From NCBI RefSeq assembly GCF_007860075.1, contig NZ_SJPP01000001.1, positions 1,262,501-1,326,500 on the forward strand: a DNA stretch of 64,000 nucleotides, given 5' to 3'. A program made the translations under genes and the position numbers. A model generated the notes under the pieces. The model did not search any database. It was given only the letters and a program-made list of their open reading frames with translations, and was not told the origin of the DNA. Below are positions 9,422 through 18,517 of the stretch, piece by piece; the stretch's first letter is position 1; every line of letters starts with the position of its first letter. Source of the stretch: Symmachiella macrocystis (GTDB lineage: Bacteria; Planctomycetota; Planctomycetia; Planctomycetales; Planctomycetaceae).

Positions 9422-12421
9422 ATGATCACTTTCGATTGCGAGGGGTGTCGTCAGACGCTGAATGCTCCAGAGCGTTTGGCAGGGCGGCGGATGAAATGCC
9501 CCGGTTGCGAGCACCCGGTTGAAGTCCCGGCACTGGACGATGTCGTGGAAGATGCAGCGGACGGCATTGAGTTGACACCGATGCCGGAAAAGGTTGTGGA
9601 CAAATCCTCGCTCGAATTTGATGCCGCTCCATCAAGCTATACCGCGCGGCGGACGAATAAATCGTCGCAAGGCACGATCGTGGTCTTGGTGTTGCTTCTG
9701 GGGCTCTCCGCGATCGGCGGATTCGCGTTTTACAAAATGCGAGCCGATGGTGCTCAATTGACGCTGCCGCTTGTGAACAGCGAAATCGTGCAGGAATTGC
9801 AACCGATCTCGTTCACCATCGCCGCCGGCTTACCGGCGGGTTGGAACGGCCGCGTGCGCTATGAACTCGTCACCGCTCCCCCCGGAGCAACACTTGATCC
9901 CGACGCCGGCACATTCGCTTGGACGCCGTCCGAGGCACAGGGGCCGGGGGAATATGACTTCACGATACGGGCCTCGTCCGAAGATGCATCGGCGAAACCG
10001 GCTGAAGTCTCGTTTTCCTTCGAGGTGCTGGAGCTGAATGAGTCACCCAAGATCGCGCCGCTGGAGATCCTCACAGTGGATTCGGAACGGCCACTCGAAT
10101 TTCGTATTGAAGCCCATGACCCGGATATTCCTGCAGCAAAGCTTGAACTGCGGATTGCCGACGGGGCGCCGCCCGAGGTAAAGTTTGATGCAGCGACCGG
10201 CGAGTTTCGCTGGACCCCCAAGTCTAAAGATGAGGGCCGCGAGTTCACCGTCATTTTTGAAGCGTCCGAAGGCGAAGGAGGGCTGAAAACCACGGAAGTC
10301 GCACACATTCACGTTCGCGCGCCGCTCAGTCCCACCGAACGAATTTTCGAACAGTGGCGAGCCGCCGGCGGCGAGGTGCAATTCCAGGAGTACGGTTCAC
10401 CGCTCCCGATCCAAGGATCGGCCCAAGTGGTGACCCTCAATGACGAACCGGTCACAGTTTTTGAATTTGGCGAAGATGTCTCCCGCATGGCGGCAGCGGT
10501 CCTGATCAAGAAGGCCATCCAACCGGCCGGCGAGGGGGCGACGGAACCGAACCTGCGTTTTTTCCAACGTGAGCGACTGGTCATCGTCTATGCAGGAGAC
10601 GACGCCGAGGTACTGAAGCAGTTGACGACGCAATTGCAAACTCCGTTTGCCACGGGAATTTTCCCCGCCAAAGAACCGGAACCGCAGCCCGACACCAAGC
10701 CGTCCACCGATGACACACAGCCGGTCCGTAATACAGCGCAAAGCGAGTTGGATGATCGTGTGTATCAGCTGTTCGAGGACAAACGCCTGTTGGTGTCCAA
10801 ACGGTACCCCGAATTGCGCGAAGCCTATGCGGATAATTTTGAAAAGTCTCAAGCAGCAACGATCCAAGCGGCCTTTGGCGATCAACATGTCGAGATGACT
10901 GCTTGGCTCGACGAACAGACGAATATCAAACAACTGCTGTATACGGCCATCAACCCGGATACGGACAATGTCGAGCAGGCGTTGCGGTTGTTCGCAGAAT
11001 TGAAGCAGCAATTCCCCAAACAGATCGTGCCCTATGCCAATTTGGCGATCGCGATTGCCGTCACGTGGGACGGCGAAAACAGCCGGGGAATTTATGATTA
11101 TGGACGTCACCAACGGCGCGTGCATGCCGAGATGCCTGATGACCTGGTGGGGGCTGTGGAAAATTTCCGGTATTTTGTTGACGCTAAAAAAATCATGCAG
11201 GGCCGCGCGCAATATTTGCCGTGGGAGTTTTTGACGCACCTAGTCAATCACCGCACCCCGCTAGCGGAACGTCAATGGGCGATGTCAAACTACCTCGCCC
11301 AACGCATCGGCATGGGTAAATGCTATAGCGACGTGCCGTACGATGACGAAATGCTGAAGACCGACGACCGCATCTGCAAGATGGACGGCAAAGAGTATAC
11401 ATTGGCCAACTTGAAAGAATGGGGCGGCGTGTGCGCGCAACAGGCGGATTTTGCAGCCCGGGTCGGTAAGAGTCTGGGTGTGCCGGCCGCCTATGTGCGG
11501 GGTGAGGGCAACTCGGGTGGATTCCATGCCTGGGTGATGTGGATTGAATTGAAACGGGTCACACCGGAGTCAATCGACTTTGAATTACTCTCGCATGGTC
11601 GATACCGAATGGATCAATACTATGTCGGCGAACTCTATGATCCTCAATCGAATCAGAAAATAACCGATCGTGAATTGGAGTTACGACTGCATGTCATCGG
11701 CAGCAACCCGCAGGCCCACAGGCAGGCGGCCTTGGTGATGCGGGCCTATCCGATGATTCGTGAACGTGCTGAAATGGATACCACACAGCAATTGGTCTTT
11801 TTGCGCAAGGTCGCCGATTTGTGTCCGGGGCTTCCCGAAACCTGGGACGCGCTCGCCGCGATGTCCCGTGAGGGTTTGATCACCAAGAAACATTCGCGAC
11901 AGATGGATCGGTCGTTGGAATTGTTCTTTACAACCTATGCCGGCTACCCCGATTTCACCTGGACGATTTTTGACGACCTGATCGCGCATCACCCGCAATC
12001 CAAAGACCGCCTCGCTTCATACAACCGTTTGGTCGGCATGTACGAAGCCGCAGGACGTCCCGATTTGGCGTGCGAGGCGCGGCTAAAAATGAGTGACGAC
12101 CTCGTGAAAGCAGATGAACCACAAGCAGCGATCGAAGGTTTGGCATTTACGATCAGCAAATTCGCCGACGAAGGCCGCTACGTACCGCGGATGCTCGACC
12201 GCTTAGAAGAAATCTGCGCGACCGTACCGGGAACCGATCCGCGATTGGTCGAATTCTACCAACAGTTTTTGCCCACGATTCCCACGCATCGCGGCAACTC
12301 GCCGAGCGACTATTGCGTCGCCATGTTGCGCCGCGGCATTGCATTTTTCGAAGCGCACCAACAGCCCGAATTGGCCAAACAATTTCAAAGTCGCCTCGCG
12401 AAACTCGAAACCAGTCAGTGA
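9422..12421 (+). CDS. Zinc-ribbon membrane protein with Ig-like repeats and transglutaminase-like domain
   Basis: The 999-residue protein starts with a zinc ribbon (Cys6, Cys9, Cys26, Cys29), then one membrane segment (about 84-106). Two Ig/cadherin-like modules follow (about 116-205 and 210-300), both with the APPGATLDP...FAWTP pattern of putative-Ig domains. After a low-complexity linker, a long helical region leads to a transglutaminase-like core with candidate triad Cys671 (GGVCAQQ), His702 (GFHAWV) and Asp740 (LYDPQ). The C-terminal 240 residues look helical and TPR-like. Topology predicts a cytoplasmic ribbon and an extracytoplasmic papain-like domain that may be a peptidase, amidase or cross-linking enzyme. 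The substrate is unknown. The ATG start is 260 bases from the divergent exchanger gene. Confidence 0.8.
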   Translation: MITFDCEGCRQTLNAPERLAGRRMKCPGCEHPVEVPALDDVVEDAADGIELTPMPEKVVDKSSLEFDAAPSSYTARRTNKSSQGTIVVLVLLLGLSAIGGFAFYKMRADGAQLTLPLVNSEIVQELQPISFTIAAGLPAGWNGRVRYELVTAPPGATLDPDAGTFAWTPSEAQGPGEYDFTIRASSEDASAKPAEVSFSFEVLELNESPKIAPLEILTVDSERPLEFRIEAHDPDIPAAKLELRIADGAPPEVKFDAATGEFRWTPKSKDEGREFTVIFEASEGEGGLKTTEVAHIHVRAPLSPTERIFEQWRAAGGEVQFQEYGSPLPIQGSAQVVTLNDEPVTVFEFGEDVSRMAAAVLIKKAIQPAGEGATEPNLRFFQRERLVIVYAGDDAEVLKQLTTQLQTPFATGIFPAKEPEPQPDTKPSTDDTQPVRNTAQSELDDRVYQLFEDKRLLVSKRYPELREAYADNFEKSQAATIQAAFGDQHVEMTAWLDEQTNIKQLLYTAINPDTDNVEQALRLFAELKQQFPKQIVPYANLAIAIAVTWDGENSRGIYDYGRHQRRVHAEMPDDLVGAVENFRYFVDAKKIMQGRAQYLPWEFLTHLVNHRTPLAERQWAMSNYLAQRIGMGKCYSDVPYDDEMLKTDDRICKMDGKEYTLANLKEWGGVCAQQADFAARVGKSLGVPAAYVRGEGNSGGFHAWVMWIELKRVTPESIDFELLSHGRYRMDQYYVGELYDPQSNQKITDRELELRLHVIGSNPQAHRQAALVMRAYPMIRERAEMDTTQQLVFLRKVADLCPGLPETWDALAAMSREGLITKKHSRQMDRSLELFFTTYAGYPDFTWTIFDDLIAHHPQSKDRLASYNRLVGMYEAAGRPDLACEARLKMSDDLVKADEPQAAIEGLAFTISKFADEGRYVPRMLDRLEEICATVPGTDPRLVEFYQQFLPTIPTHRGNSPSDYCVAMLRRGIAFFEAHQQPELAKQFQSRLAKLETSQ

Positions 12422-12444
12422 GTCGCGGCGGGACGAAACGGTCA

Positions 12445-12476
12445 AGGCTTGAAGCGGCGGGCTTAAGGGACAGCAG
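12445..12476. repeat. Intergenic repeat, GGGGACAGGCTTGAG family (diverged copy)
   Basis: A diverged copy reading GGCTTGAAGCGGCGGGCTTA then AGGGACAG, between two convergent genes, where it could take part in transcription termination. Only the similarity to the other copies is seen; function is unknown. Confidence 0.4.
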
Positions 12477-12499
12477 TCATCCCTACGAAAATCAGGCAC

Positions 12500-14434
12500 T
12501 CACTGCTCGTTGTCGGGGAGTTCGATTTCCAAGGCGATGTGAGAGACTTCGCAGTCGTCGAAATCGGTCGCGTCGCGCGTGGAGGGGCGTTGCCGGATTT
12601 CGATTACGTTTTTGCCTACTTGTAGGGCTTCGACGGGAATCGGAACCCGGAGTCGGTCCGGTTTGTCGACATCGGTCCTGAAATCAATTCGCTCGTTCAG
12701 CGAGACTTGCGGATGGCCATTGATGCTGAGGTACGTACCGAGGTGGCCTGCGCGGAGTTCATCCAAAAATGGACGGCCGGGAGGAGTCTGCGGACCGGCT
12801 GGTTCCAATTGGGCAACGTTGAGGCTGACAAAAACCGGCGAGGCAGGCAGTTCGTCTAATGCAAATGTGACGGACAGAGGATCCGAGCTGGGGTGTGGGC
12901 GGCGAAATTGCGGCCGAAGTTCATCTCCCAAATGCCGTATGCCGGGAAACAACAGTTGGTACTTGCCGACAAACATCGGCTCAATCTTTTGAATTCGTTT
13001 CCACGGCCACGTTTGACGGCCCAAGAGGGGATGCGTCCAAGTCACGCCGTCGGCTGTGGCCGATTCCAGCGCGACTGTTAAGAACTCCGAAGGCGCGTGG
13101 GGTATTGCGGAAGCCTCGCGAATTTGAATCCGGACCGCCGCGCCCGACACGGCGGGGAATGTCGGTTCTGATTCGCGGCGGAGCAGTCCCCGCAGTTCGC
13201 TCCACGGAATGTCGACTGCACCGAATTTCCCCTGTATCCGCACCTGCGTCGCATCGACCTGCACAATGGTGCCGAAGATTTCATCTCCTGTGGCCATGAT
13301 CAATACATCTTGCGTCTTCGCACGCAGTTCCGTCAGTTGGCTGGCAACGAAACGTGTGATCCGCAGATCATCAATCCGCAATTGAGCGTTCGCTGCTGCT
13401 TTCTTGTGGGGAAGAATCCGCATCGATTTCAAGACCCCCTTCATTGCCGGTCCGGAGGCAAGCACGGCGCTGTCGATGAGCACCATGGTATCGAGCGAAT
13501 CGAATTGCACGCGCAGATCATGCCATCCGGCCGTGCGACGCAGTTGTTGATGGCTGAAACGGGGGCCGAGCGGCGCTTTCAGAGCGTATGTCTCTTGTGA
13601 GGGTCCAATTTCTGCGCGGAGCACCCGTTCGCCAAGTTGAGTCTCGAAGCGGAACTCGACAATCCAGTTCGAACCGGCATCCCGGGAGGAATAGTCATGG
13701 AAACTCAATTCGATCTGCCCGGCGGACAATGGTGTGGGCAATTTATAAAGGAGCGGAGCCGCTGCGCTGGATATCAGCAGGCTAAATTTTCCCGACCGGC
13801 TGAGCTGTGGATCGCGCTGAGGATTTTCGGTCGGCGGCCATTGCAGCGGTTCCTTTTCAAAGTCCTCGTAAAGGAGATTCACCGTTCCTTGCGGCTGGAA
13901 GATCGCGGCGACCGTTTCGGTGGGAATGGTGCAAACTTGGTCATCACCAGCCAACCGTATGCCAACCGAGGCGGCGGACCATTGGACGATCTCACCACTG
14001 AAGGATTCGCCACTCACCAGAGTAATCCGCCGCAAGGCGCCCCGAGCGGTGACAGTGGAAATCGGCCGCTGATTTGAGATGGATTGGATATGGCTTAGAG
14101 GAACGGGCGGGGCGTCGGTCGCAGAGGAAAAAAACAGAGTGTCGGGCGTTTTGCCCCGCAACTCACCGCGGATAACGGCCCCATTTTTAAGTCGCGCGGA
14201 TTGCTCAGCAGCGAGGACGTCTTGCCCGGCAAACGCTGCCCCCAGCAGGAGAATGAACGCGACTATTTGAGACCTACGGGACGGGGCGGGCAAATCCGCG
14301 CAACTCCACTGGAACTGAGTGGATAACCTCAACCGGTACTGTCGATGTAATACGAAGGGATTTCGAATCATTGTTAAGAGTGGCAGTCCGCTGGCGAATA
14401 CCGCCGGAAACGGGAATCGGGATCTCAAAACCAA
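12500..14434 (-). CDS. Secreted multi-module protein of unknown function
   Basis: No enzyme family is recognised. From the TTG start (SD AGGA 7 bases before) the 644-residue chain has a hydrophobic segment near 57-75 ending in VLAAE, so an internal ATG at 14371 (622 residues) may be the true start with a long n-region. Four short beta modules share an L-x-x-G-x-x-x-x-G pattern: about 80-122, 136-180, 375-420 and 450-488. The second-half copies end in IPW or WPW. Between modules 2 and 3 is a LamG-like stretch (about 185-362: EDFEKEPLQW, WIVEFRFET, GWHDLRVQFD, IDDLRITRF). The C-terminal 140 residues look like a galactose-binding or carbohydrate-binding beta sandwich. An extracytoplasmic binding role is inference. 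Confidence 0.7.
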   Translation of the reverse strand: MVLRSRFPFPAVFASGLPLLTMIRNPFVLHRQYRLRLSTQFQWSCADLPAPSRRSQIVAFILLLGAAFAGQDVLAAEQSARLKNGAVIRGELRGKTPDTLFFSSATDAPPVPLSHIQSISNQRPISTVTARGALRRITLVSGESFSGEIVQWSAASVGIRLAGDDQVCTIPTETVAAIFQPQGTVNLLYEDFEKEPLQWPPTENPQRDPQLSRSGKFSLLISSAAAPLLYKLPTPLSAGQIELSFHDYSSRDAGSNWIVEFRFETQLGERVLRAEIGPSQETYALKAPLGPRFSHQQLRRTAGWHDLRVQFDSLDTMVLIDSAVLASGPAMKGVLKSMRILPHKKAAANAQLRIDDLRITRFVASQLTELRAKTQDVLIMATGDEIFGTIVQVDATQVRIQGKFGAVDIPWSELRGLLRRESEPTFPAVSGAAVRIQIREASAIPHAPSEFLTVALESATADGVTWTHPLLGRQTWPWKRIQKIEPMFVGKYQLLFPGIRHLGDELRPQFRRPHPSSDPLSVTFALDELPASPVFVSLNVAQLEPAGPQTPPGRPFLDELRAGHLGTYLSINGHPQVSLNERIDFRTDVDKPDRLRVPIPVEALQVGKNVIEIRQRPSTRDATDFDDCEVSHIALEIELPDNEQ

Positions 14435-14832
14435 ATGGTTATCCTAAAGTGACCTATCTCCAGTGGATTGCATCAACAAGGTTGTCCGAAAGTCTGTGAA
14501 TATTCCGTCCCCCAATGGGTTGGGAAGGCACCTCGTTAGTTTATTGTTAAGCTCAATTGCGAACCGTTAGTTTCGAGGAGCGACCGGCGGGCGTCAAGCA
14601 GATTTGTCAATCTGCGAGTCCCGGCACTCGTTTCTGTTCAGTTGTCTGTTGTGGGCCTCGATGAGCGTCATTGTCTGTGCAGTGTCGCGTCTATCTCAAA
14701 AACTGCAGGAAAACAAGGGGCAAAAGCTTGCCGCGGTGCGTTCTCTTCGCACGTCCTCGGCTTGCCGCGCGTCTTGCGGCGCTCTATAATTTCTTAGAAT
14801 CGCGTGCCGTACCGCTCAGGAGCTGAAATCTA
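14435..14832. other. Divergent promoter region
   Basis: The region separates the minus-strand secreted protein from the plus-strand regulator. It contains the promoter at 14762-14790 described separately. I see no gene; a 61-codon frame at 14604-14789 overlaps that promoter and is rejected. Confidence 0.5.
14762..14790 (+). promoter_or_regulatory. Sigma70-like promoter of the REC-PAS-GAF-REC gene
   Basis: TTGCCG (14762-14767), a 17-base spacer and a perfect TATAAT (14785-14790) place a start near 14797, about 36 bases before the GTG start codon. The -35 has two mismatches. Spacer length and distance to the gene both fit. Confidence 0.68.
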
Positions 14833-16551
14833 GTGGCCCATTCGCCTCGAATGTTAATCCTTGGGGAGGACAACCAACAAGTTGGTGCACTGGCCGACCA
14901 ACTCCGTGGTGCGTACGAACCCATTGTCCCTGGTTCCATGGAAGCGGGCCTTGCTGAGCTTCGCAAGGACGATGTCTCTGGCGTCTGTTTAGTTTGCGAC
15001 GACAAAGACGCGCTGTCAGCGGCAGCGTTGCTGTTACAGCACGGAGGAATTCTACAACAGATTCCTGATGGGCTGGTCTTGCTCGATGCATCGCTCGAAA
15101 TCGTGTGGTGTAACCCACGTTTTCAACAACTCGCTGAATCCGACGAACCGGAAGTCGTGGGACGCGGGTTTTATGATGTGTTTGGAACCCCCGACATTCT
15201 CGGACCGGACTTTTGTCCGTTTCATACGGCGCTCGGTTCGGGGACTGCTTCTAAAAGTACATTGCGTATTGGCGAGCGCTCTTACTATCAAGTTCAGGCG
15301 ACACCGGTCCTCACGCCGGGACAAGCCGCGCCGAACATGGTGGTGGTACTCGTTCGTGATATTTCGGCTGAGACGTTGCAACAACAAAAACTCAATGCCA
15401 TCTATCAGGCCGGGTTGGAGTTGGGTGATTTAGCGCCGCAAGAAATTTTGGAGATGTCGGTCGACGATCGCATCGAATTGCTCAAATCAAAAATCGTCAA
15501 CTACACACAGGATCTCCTGGAATTTGAAACGGTTGAGATCCGTTTGGTGGATCAAGCGACAAAGCGGCTGGAACCGCTGCTTGTTTCCGGGATGGAAGAG
15601 TTAGCGGCCGATCGAGAATTGCATGCCAAGCCTCAAGGCAATGGTGTGACCGGTTTCGTGGCGGCTACAGGCAAAAGCTATCTCTGCGAAGACACGGCCA
15701 ACGACCCGCTGTATTTGCCCGGCGCGCCGAACGCACGCAGTTCGCTGACCGTCCCTTTAATTCTCCATGATCAAATCCTGGGAACCTTCAACGTCGAAAG
15801 TCCCCGCCCCGGCGCATTCACTGAAAACGACCTGCAGTTCTTGGAGTTGTTCAGCCGCGAAGTGGCCGTCGCCTTGAATACCCTGGAGTTGTTGGTGGCG
15901 GAGAAAATGACGACCGCCAGCGAAAGTATCAACGCCATTTTGCGAGAAGTCGCCCGACCGGTCGATGAAGTCATCAACGACGCCGCCCGCGTATTGGACC
16001 GCTACATCGGACACGAACCGAAGGTGACCGAACGGCTGCAGCGGATTTTGAAACACACCCGCGACATCAAGCAGTTGATTCAAAAAGTGGGGGATGCGAT
16101 TACGCCCAAAGGCTCGAATCCTTCGATGCCCCCGCGACCGCAACGGCCGAAATTGCGGGGCAAACGGATTTTGGTCGCCGACGACGACGACAGCGTCCGC
16201 GAAGCCGCTCACGAATTGTTGGGCCGTTTCGGCTGCGAAGTGGAGACTGCGCACAACGGCGACGAAGCCTTGTTGATGACCCGCAGTTTCCAATACGACG
16301 CGGTGCTGGCCGATATTCGCCTGCCCGACATGACCGGTTATGAATGTTTTTGTCAACTGCGTAATATCCAATCGGACCTGCCGGTGATTTTGATGACGGG
16401 TTTCGGCTACGATCCCGATCACTCAATCGTCAAAGCACGGCAAGCGGGCCTCAAAGCGGTGCTCTACAAACCATTCCGCATCGACCAACTGCTCGACGAA
16501 GTCGAAGCCGCCTGCTGCAACTCGGTCGAAAATACGATCCACGCCGATTAG
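14833..16551 (+). CDS. PAS-GAF-receiver signalling protein without kinase domain
   Basis: The 572-residue protein starts at GTG. It shows a degenerate receiver-like region (about 5-70), a PAS domain (about 75-180: ILQQIPDGLVLLD, EIVWCNPRF), a GAF domain (about 207-350, ending SLTVPLILHDQILGTFNVES), a two-helix segment (about 355-430) placed like a DHp dimerisation domain but with no phosphoacceptor His, and a complete receiver (about 447-565). The receiver has acidic DDDD near its start, phospho-acceptor Asp494 (ADIRLPD), MTGF and the YKPF Lys. There is no HATPase domain and no output domain. It probably integrates a small-molecule or redox signal and is phosphorylated by a separate kinase. 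A promoter lies just upstream. Confidence 0.88.
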   Translation: MAHSPRMLILGEDNQQVGALADQLRGAYEPIVPGSMEAGLAELRKDDVSGVCLVCDDKDALSAAALLLQHGGILQQIPDGLVLLDASLEIVWCNPRFQQLAESDEPEVVGRGFYDVFGTPDILGPDFCPFHTALGSGTASKSTLRIGERSYYQVQATPVLTPGQAAPNMVVVLVRDISAETLQQQKLNAIYQAGLELGDLAPQEILEMSVDDRIELLKSKIVNYTQDLLEFETVEIRLVDQATKRLEPLLVSGMEELAADRELHAKPQGNGVTGFVAATGKSYLCEDTANDPLYLPGAPNARSSLTVPLILHDQILGTFNVESPRPGAFTENDLQFLELFSREVAVALNTLELLVAEKMTTASESINAILREVARPVDEVINDAARVLDRYIGHEPKVTERLQRILKHTRDIKQLIQKVGDAITPKGSNPSMPPRPQRPKLRGKRILVADDDDSVREAAHELLGRFGCEVETAHNGDEALLMTRSFQYDAVLADIRLPDMTGYECFCQLRNIQSDLPVILMTGFGYDPDHSIVKARQAGLKAVLYKPFRIDQLLDEVEAACCNSVENTIHAD

Positions 16552-16703
16552 CATCTCAGCTTCGGCCAGACTGGGCTGCCGCCGCTCTCGCGCAACAATC
16601 GGCACGAAAACGTGGATTTCCCGTCGGGGAGATGGTAGCCTGTGACGAAGCAGGAATGTTCTTGTTGAGTCAACTGCCCTCTCCGATGCGAAAGGTTTTC
16701 TGA

Positions 16704-17366
16704 TTGTCTGCGGATTTCCTACCGACATCCGGTGATGTGGACTCCCATTCCCGCGGTCCCAAGAAAAAGTCTTGGGCAATTCTGGCGCTCGGTTTGTCGC
16801 TATTCGGCGTACTGGCGATCATCGGTGGCATCTGGGCGCTCTACAATTACGCGGCGCAACCGATGCCTGTCACGGCCCAAGATCGTGAAGCAGTCATCGA
16901 CATTCACCACTTGGCCGAATGGCTCGAGGACTATGTGCCGGACGAACAAGGCGAAGTGATCTCGAAGACAAAATTCCTGGACGGCTCTTACGACCTCGAA
17001 TATGAATACGACCGTCCCGATGATGATTCGGAACCGTATTTGTATTGTTCGGTGACTGTTGATCGAAACAAAGCGGAGGCCCATGCTTCTTTCCTGGCAA
17101 CCTTGCAAGCAACGCAACTGGGGATAAAACTATTCGCTGAAGGCGAAACAAACATGGTCCAACGCTCGGATGTGTTTAGCTGGGGCGAAGAGTCGCAGTT
17201 TGCCATTGTCGAATTCGAGGGCGAGCCGATCGGCAACATGTTTATCGCACGTGAACAAAACTACACATTTTATTTCGTCGTGTACGGCGTGTACTTCGAC
17301 GATTCCGATTCGGTTCACGACCTTCTCAGCGAAAAGCTGCGCCGAATGACACACTATCAGCCCTGA
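16704..17366 (+). CDS. Single-span membrane protein of unknown function
   Basis: The 220-residue protein has a polar N-terminus (about 25 residues), one membrane segment (about 27-50, WAILALGLSLFGVLAIIGGIWAL) and a soluble alpha/beta domain (about 55-218), with acidic clusters and no catalytic motif that I recognise. The start is TTG at 16704, chosen because AAAGG lies about 10 bases upstream and because a later start would delete the membrane segment. It follows the PAS-GAF-REC gene by 152 bases on the same strand and its stop overlaps the 3' end of ada by ten bases. Co-transcription with the regulator is possible. Confidence 0.7.
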   Translation: MSADFLPTSGDVDSHSRGPKKKSWAILALGLSLFGVLAIIGGIWALYNYAAQPMPVTAQDREAVIDIHHLAEWLEDYVPDEQGEVISKTKFLDGSYDLEYEYDRPDDDSEPYLYCSVTVDRNKAEAHASFLATLQATQLGIKLFAEGETNMVQRSDVFSWGEESQFAIVEFEGEPIGNMFIAREQNYTFYFVVYGVYFDDSDSVHDLLSEKLRRMTHYQP

Positions 17367-18430
17367 GAGTCGCCTCGCAGTATGGCTCGCTCGTGCCACA
17401 GCATCCACTCCTTGCGACGCAGTCCGCCGCCATATCCGCCCAGTTGCCCGTCACTGCGCACCACGCGATGGCAGGGAATGATGATCGCCAAACGGTTGTC
17501 GCCATTCGCACGACCGACGGCGCGGTGCGCGCGGGGATTTTGCGCCGCCACGGCAAGGCGTTCATAGCTGGACGTCTCACCATAGGGAATCGTCAACAGC
17601 AACTCCCAGATCTGTTGTTGAAACGACGTGCCTAGCGGACGAATTGGTACGTCAAAATCTTGGCGGCTGCCGGCGAAGTATTCGGTGACTTCATAAGCGG
17701 TCTGTTCAATCAACCGATTGTCTCCCGGCAGAAAACGGCACTTCAATCGTGCGGACAAACGTTTGATCTGTGTTTCCAACATCCGCCGGTCGGCGAATTC
17801 CAGCAAGTGCAGATGATCGTTATCGGCGGCGGCGATCATGGGGCCGAGCGGGGTGGGAATTCGGTTGACGGTCAGGACCGCGCCGCTGTTGTCGATTTGT
17901 CCCGGTGTAGTTCCGAACCATTTTTGAAAGGCATCGCGAAATCCACTCAGCGAATCGTACCCCGCATCGAAAGCGACGGTCGTCGGATCATCCCCCACCG
18001 ACAATTGCGCCAACGCTCCTGCCAAACGCCGGCAGCGCAAATAGCTGAGGAATGTCAGACCATGATTGGCTTTGAACCAACGATTGACGCGGGCCCGGTC
18101 GACTCCCAGCGCGCGAATCTCCTGATTGGTCCACCGCCGCAGCGGATCGACGTCGACACGTTCCATCAACTCGTCCAACCAGGCGGGCGTCCGCCCCGCC
18201 ACATCCAGCGGCCGGCAACGTTTGCAGGCGCGATAGCCGGCGGCAATCGCATCGGTGGTGTTTGCGAAAAACGACACATTTTTCCGCAACGGTTTCTTCG
18301 CCGTGCAGGTCGGACGGCAGAAGATCCCGGTGGTCTTAACAGCCACAAAAAACAGGCCGTCATACTCCGAATCGGACCGCAACAGGGCTTGATACATTTC
18401 ATCATCAGTGGGAAGTGGGATTGTGCTCAT
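17357..18430 (-). CDS. ada: Ada: methylphosphotriester/O6-methylguanine-DNA methyltransferase and AraC-type activator
   Basis: From the ATG at 18430 the 357-residue protein matches E. coli Ada in order and numbering. The N-terminal zinc domain has Cys38, Cys42, Cys69 and Cys72 (GIFCRPTC, CKRC), where Cys38 takes methyl groups from phosphotriesters. An AraC-type helix-turn-helix follows (about 85-175). The C-terminal methyltransferase has active-site Cys320 in IPCHRVV. The protein repairs alkylated DNA stoichiometrically and, once methylated at Cys38, activates its own regulon. The longer TTG-initiated frame to 18496 adds 22 unconserved residues and is not used. The SMP-30 gene upstream is on the same strand, but an 87-base gap makes linkage uncertain. 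No alkB or alkA is adjacent. Confidence 0.96.
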   Translation of the reverse strand: MSTIPLPTDDEMYQALLRSDSEYDGLFFVAVKTTGIFCRPTCTAKKPLRKNVSFFANTTDAIAAGYRACKRCRPLDVAGRTPAWLDELMERVDVDPLRRWTNQEIRALGVDRARVNRWFKANHGLTFLSYLRCRRLAGALAQLSVGDDPTTVAFDAGYDSLSGFRDAFQKWFGTTPGQIDNSGAVLTVNRIPTPLGPMIAAADNDHLHLLEFADRRMLETQIKRLSARLKCRFLPGDNRLIEQTAYEVTEYFAGSRQDFDVPIRPLGTSFQQQIWELLLTIPYGETSSYERLAVAAQNPRAHRAVGRANGDNRLAIIIPCHRVVRSDGQLGGYGGGLRRKEWMLWHERAILRGDSQG

Positions 18431-18517
18431 GTCCCGATGATACGCGCCGCAACACAGGCCGCTACCGAAAAACGGGCGCGGAATTCGAAATGTCAAATTC
18501 GCTGGACGAAATTGCCA

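Noticed and set aside
10397-11239. 280-codon minus-strand frame opposite the zinc-ribbon/transglutaminase gene
   Set aside because: It is a shadow of the plus-strand gene, with no motif or ribosome site.
15757-16422. 221-codon minus-strand frame opposite the PAS-GAF-REC gene
   Set aside because: It is a shadow of the GAF and REC coding sequence and begins without a ribosome site.
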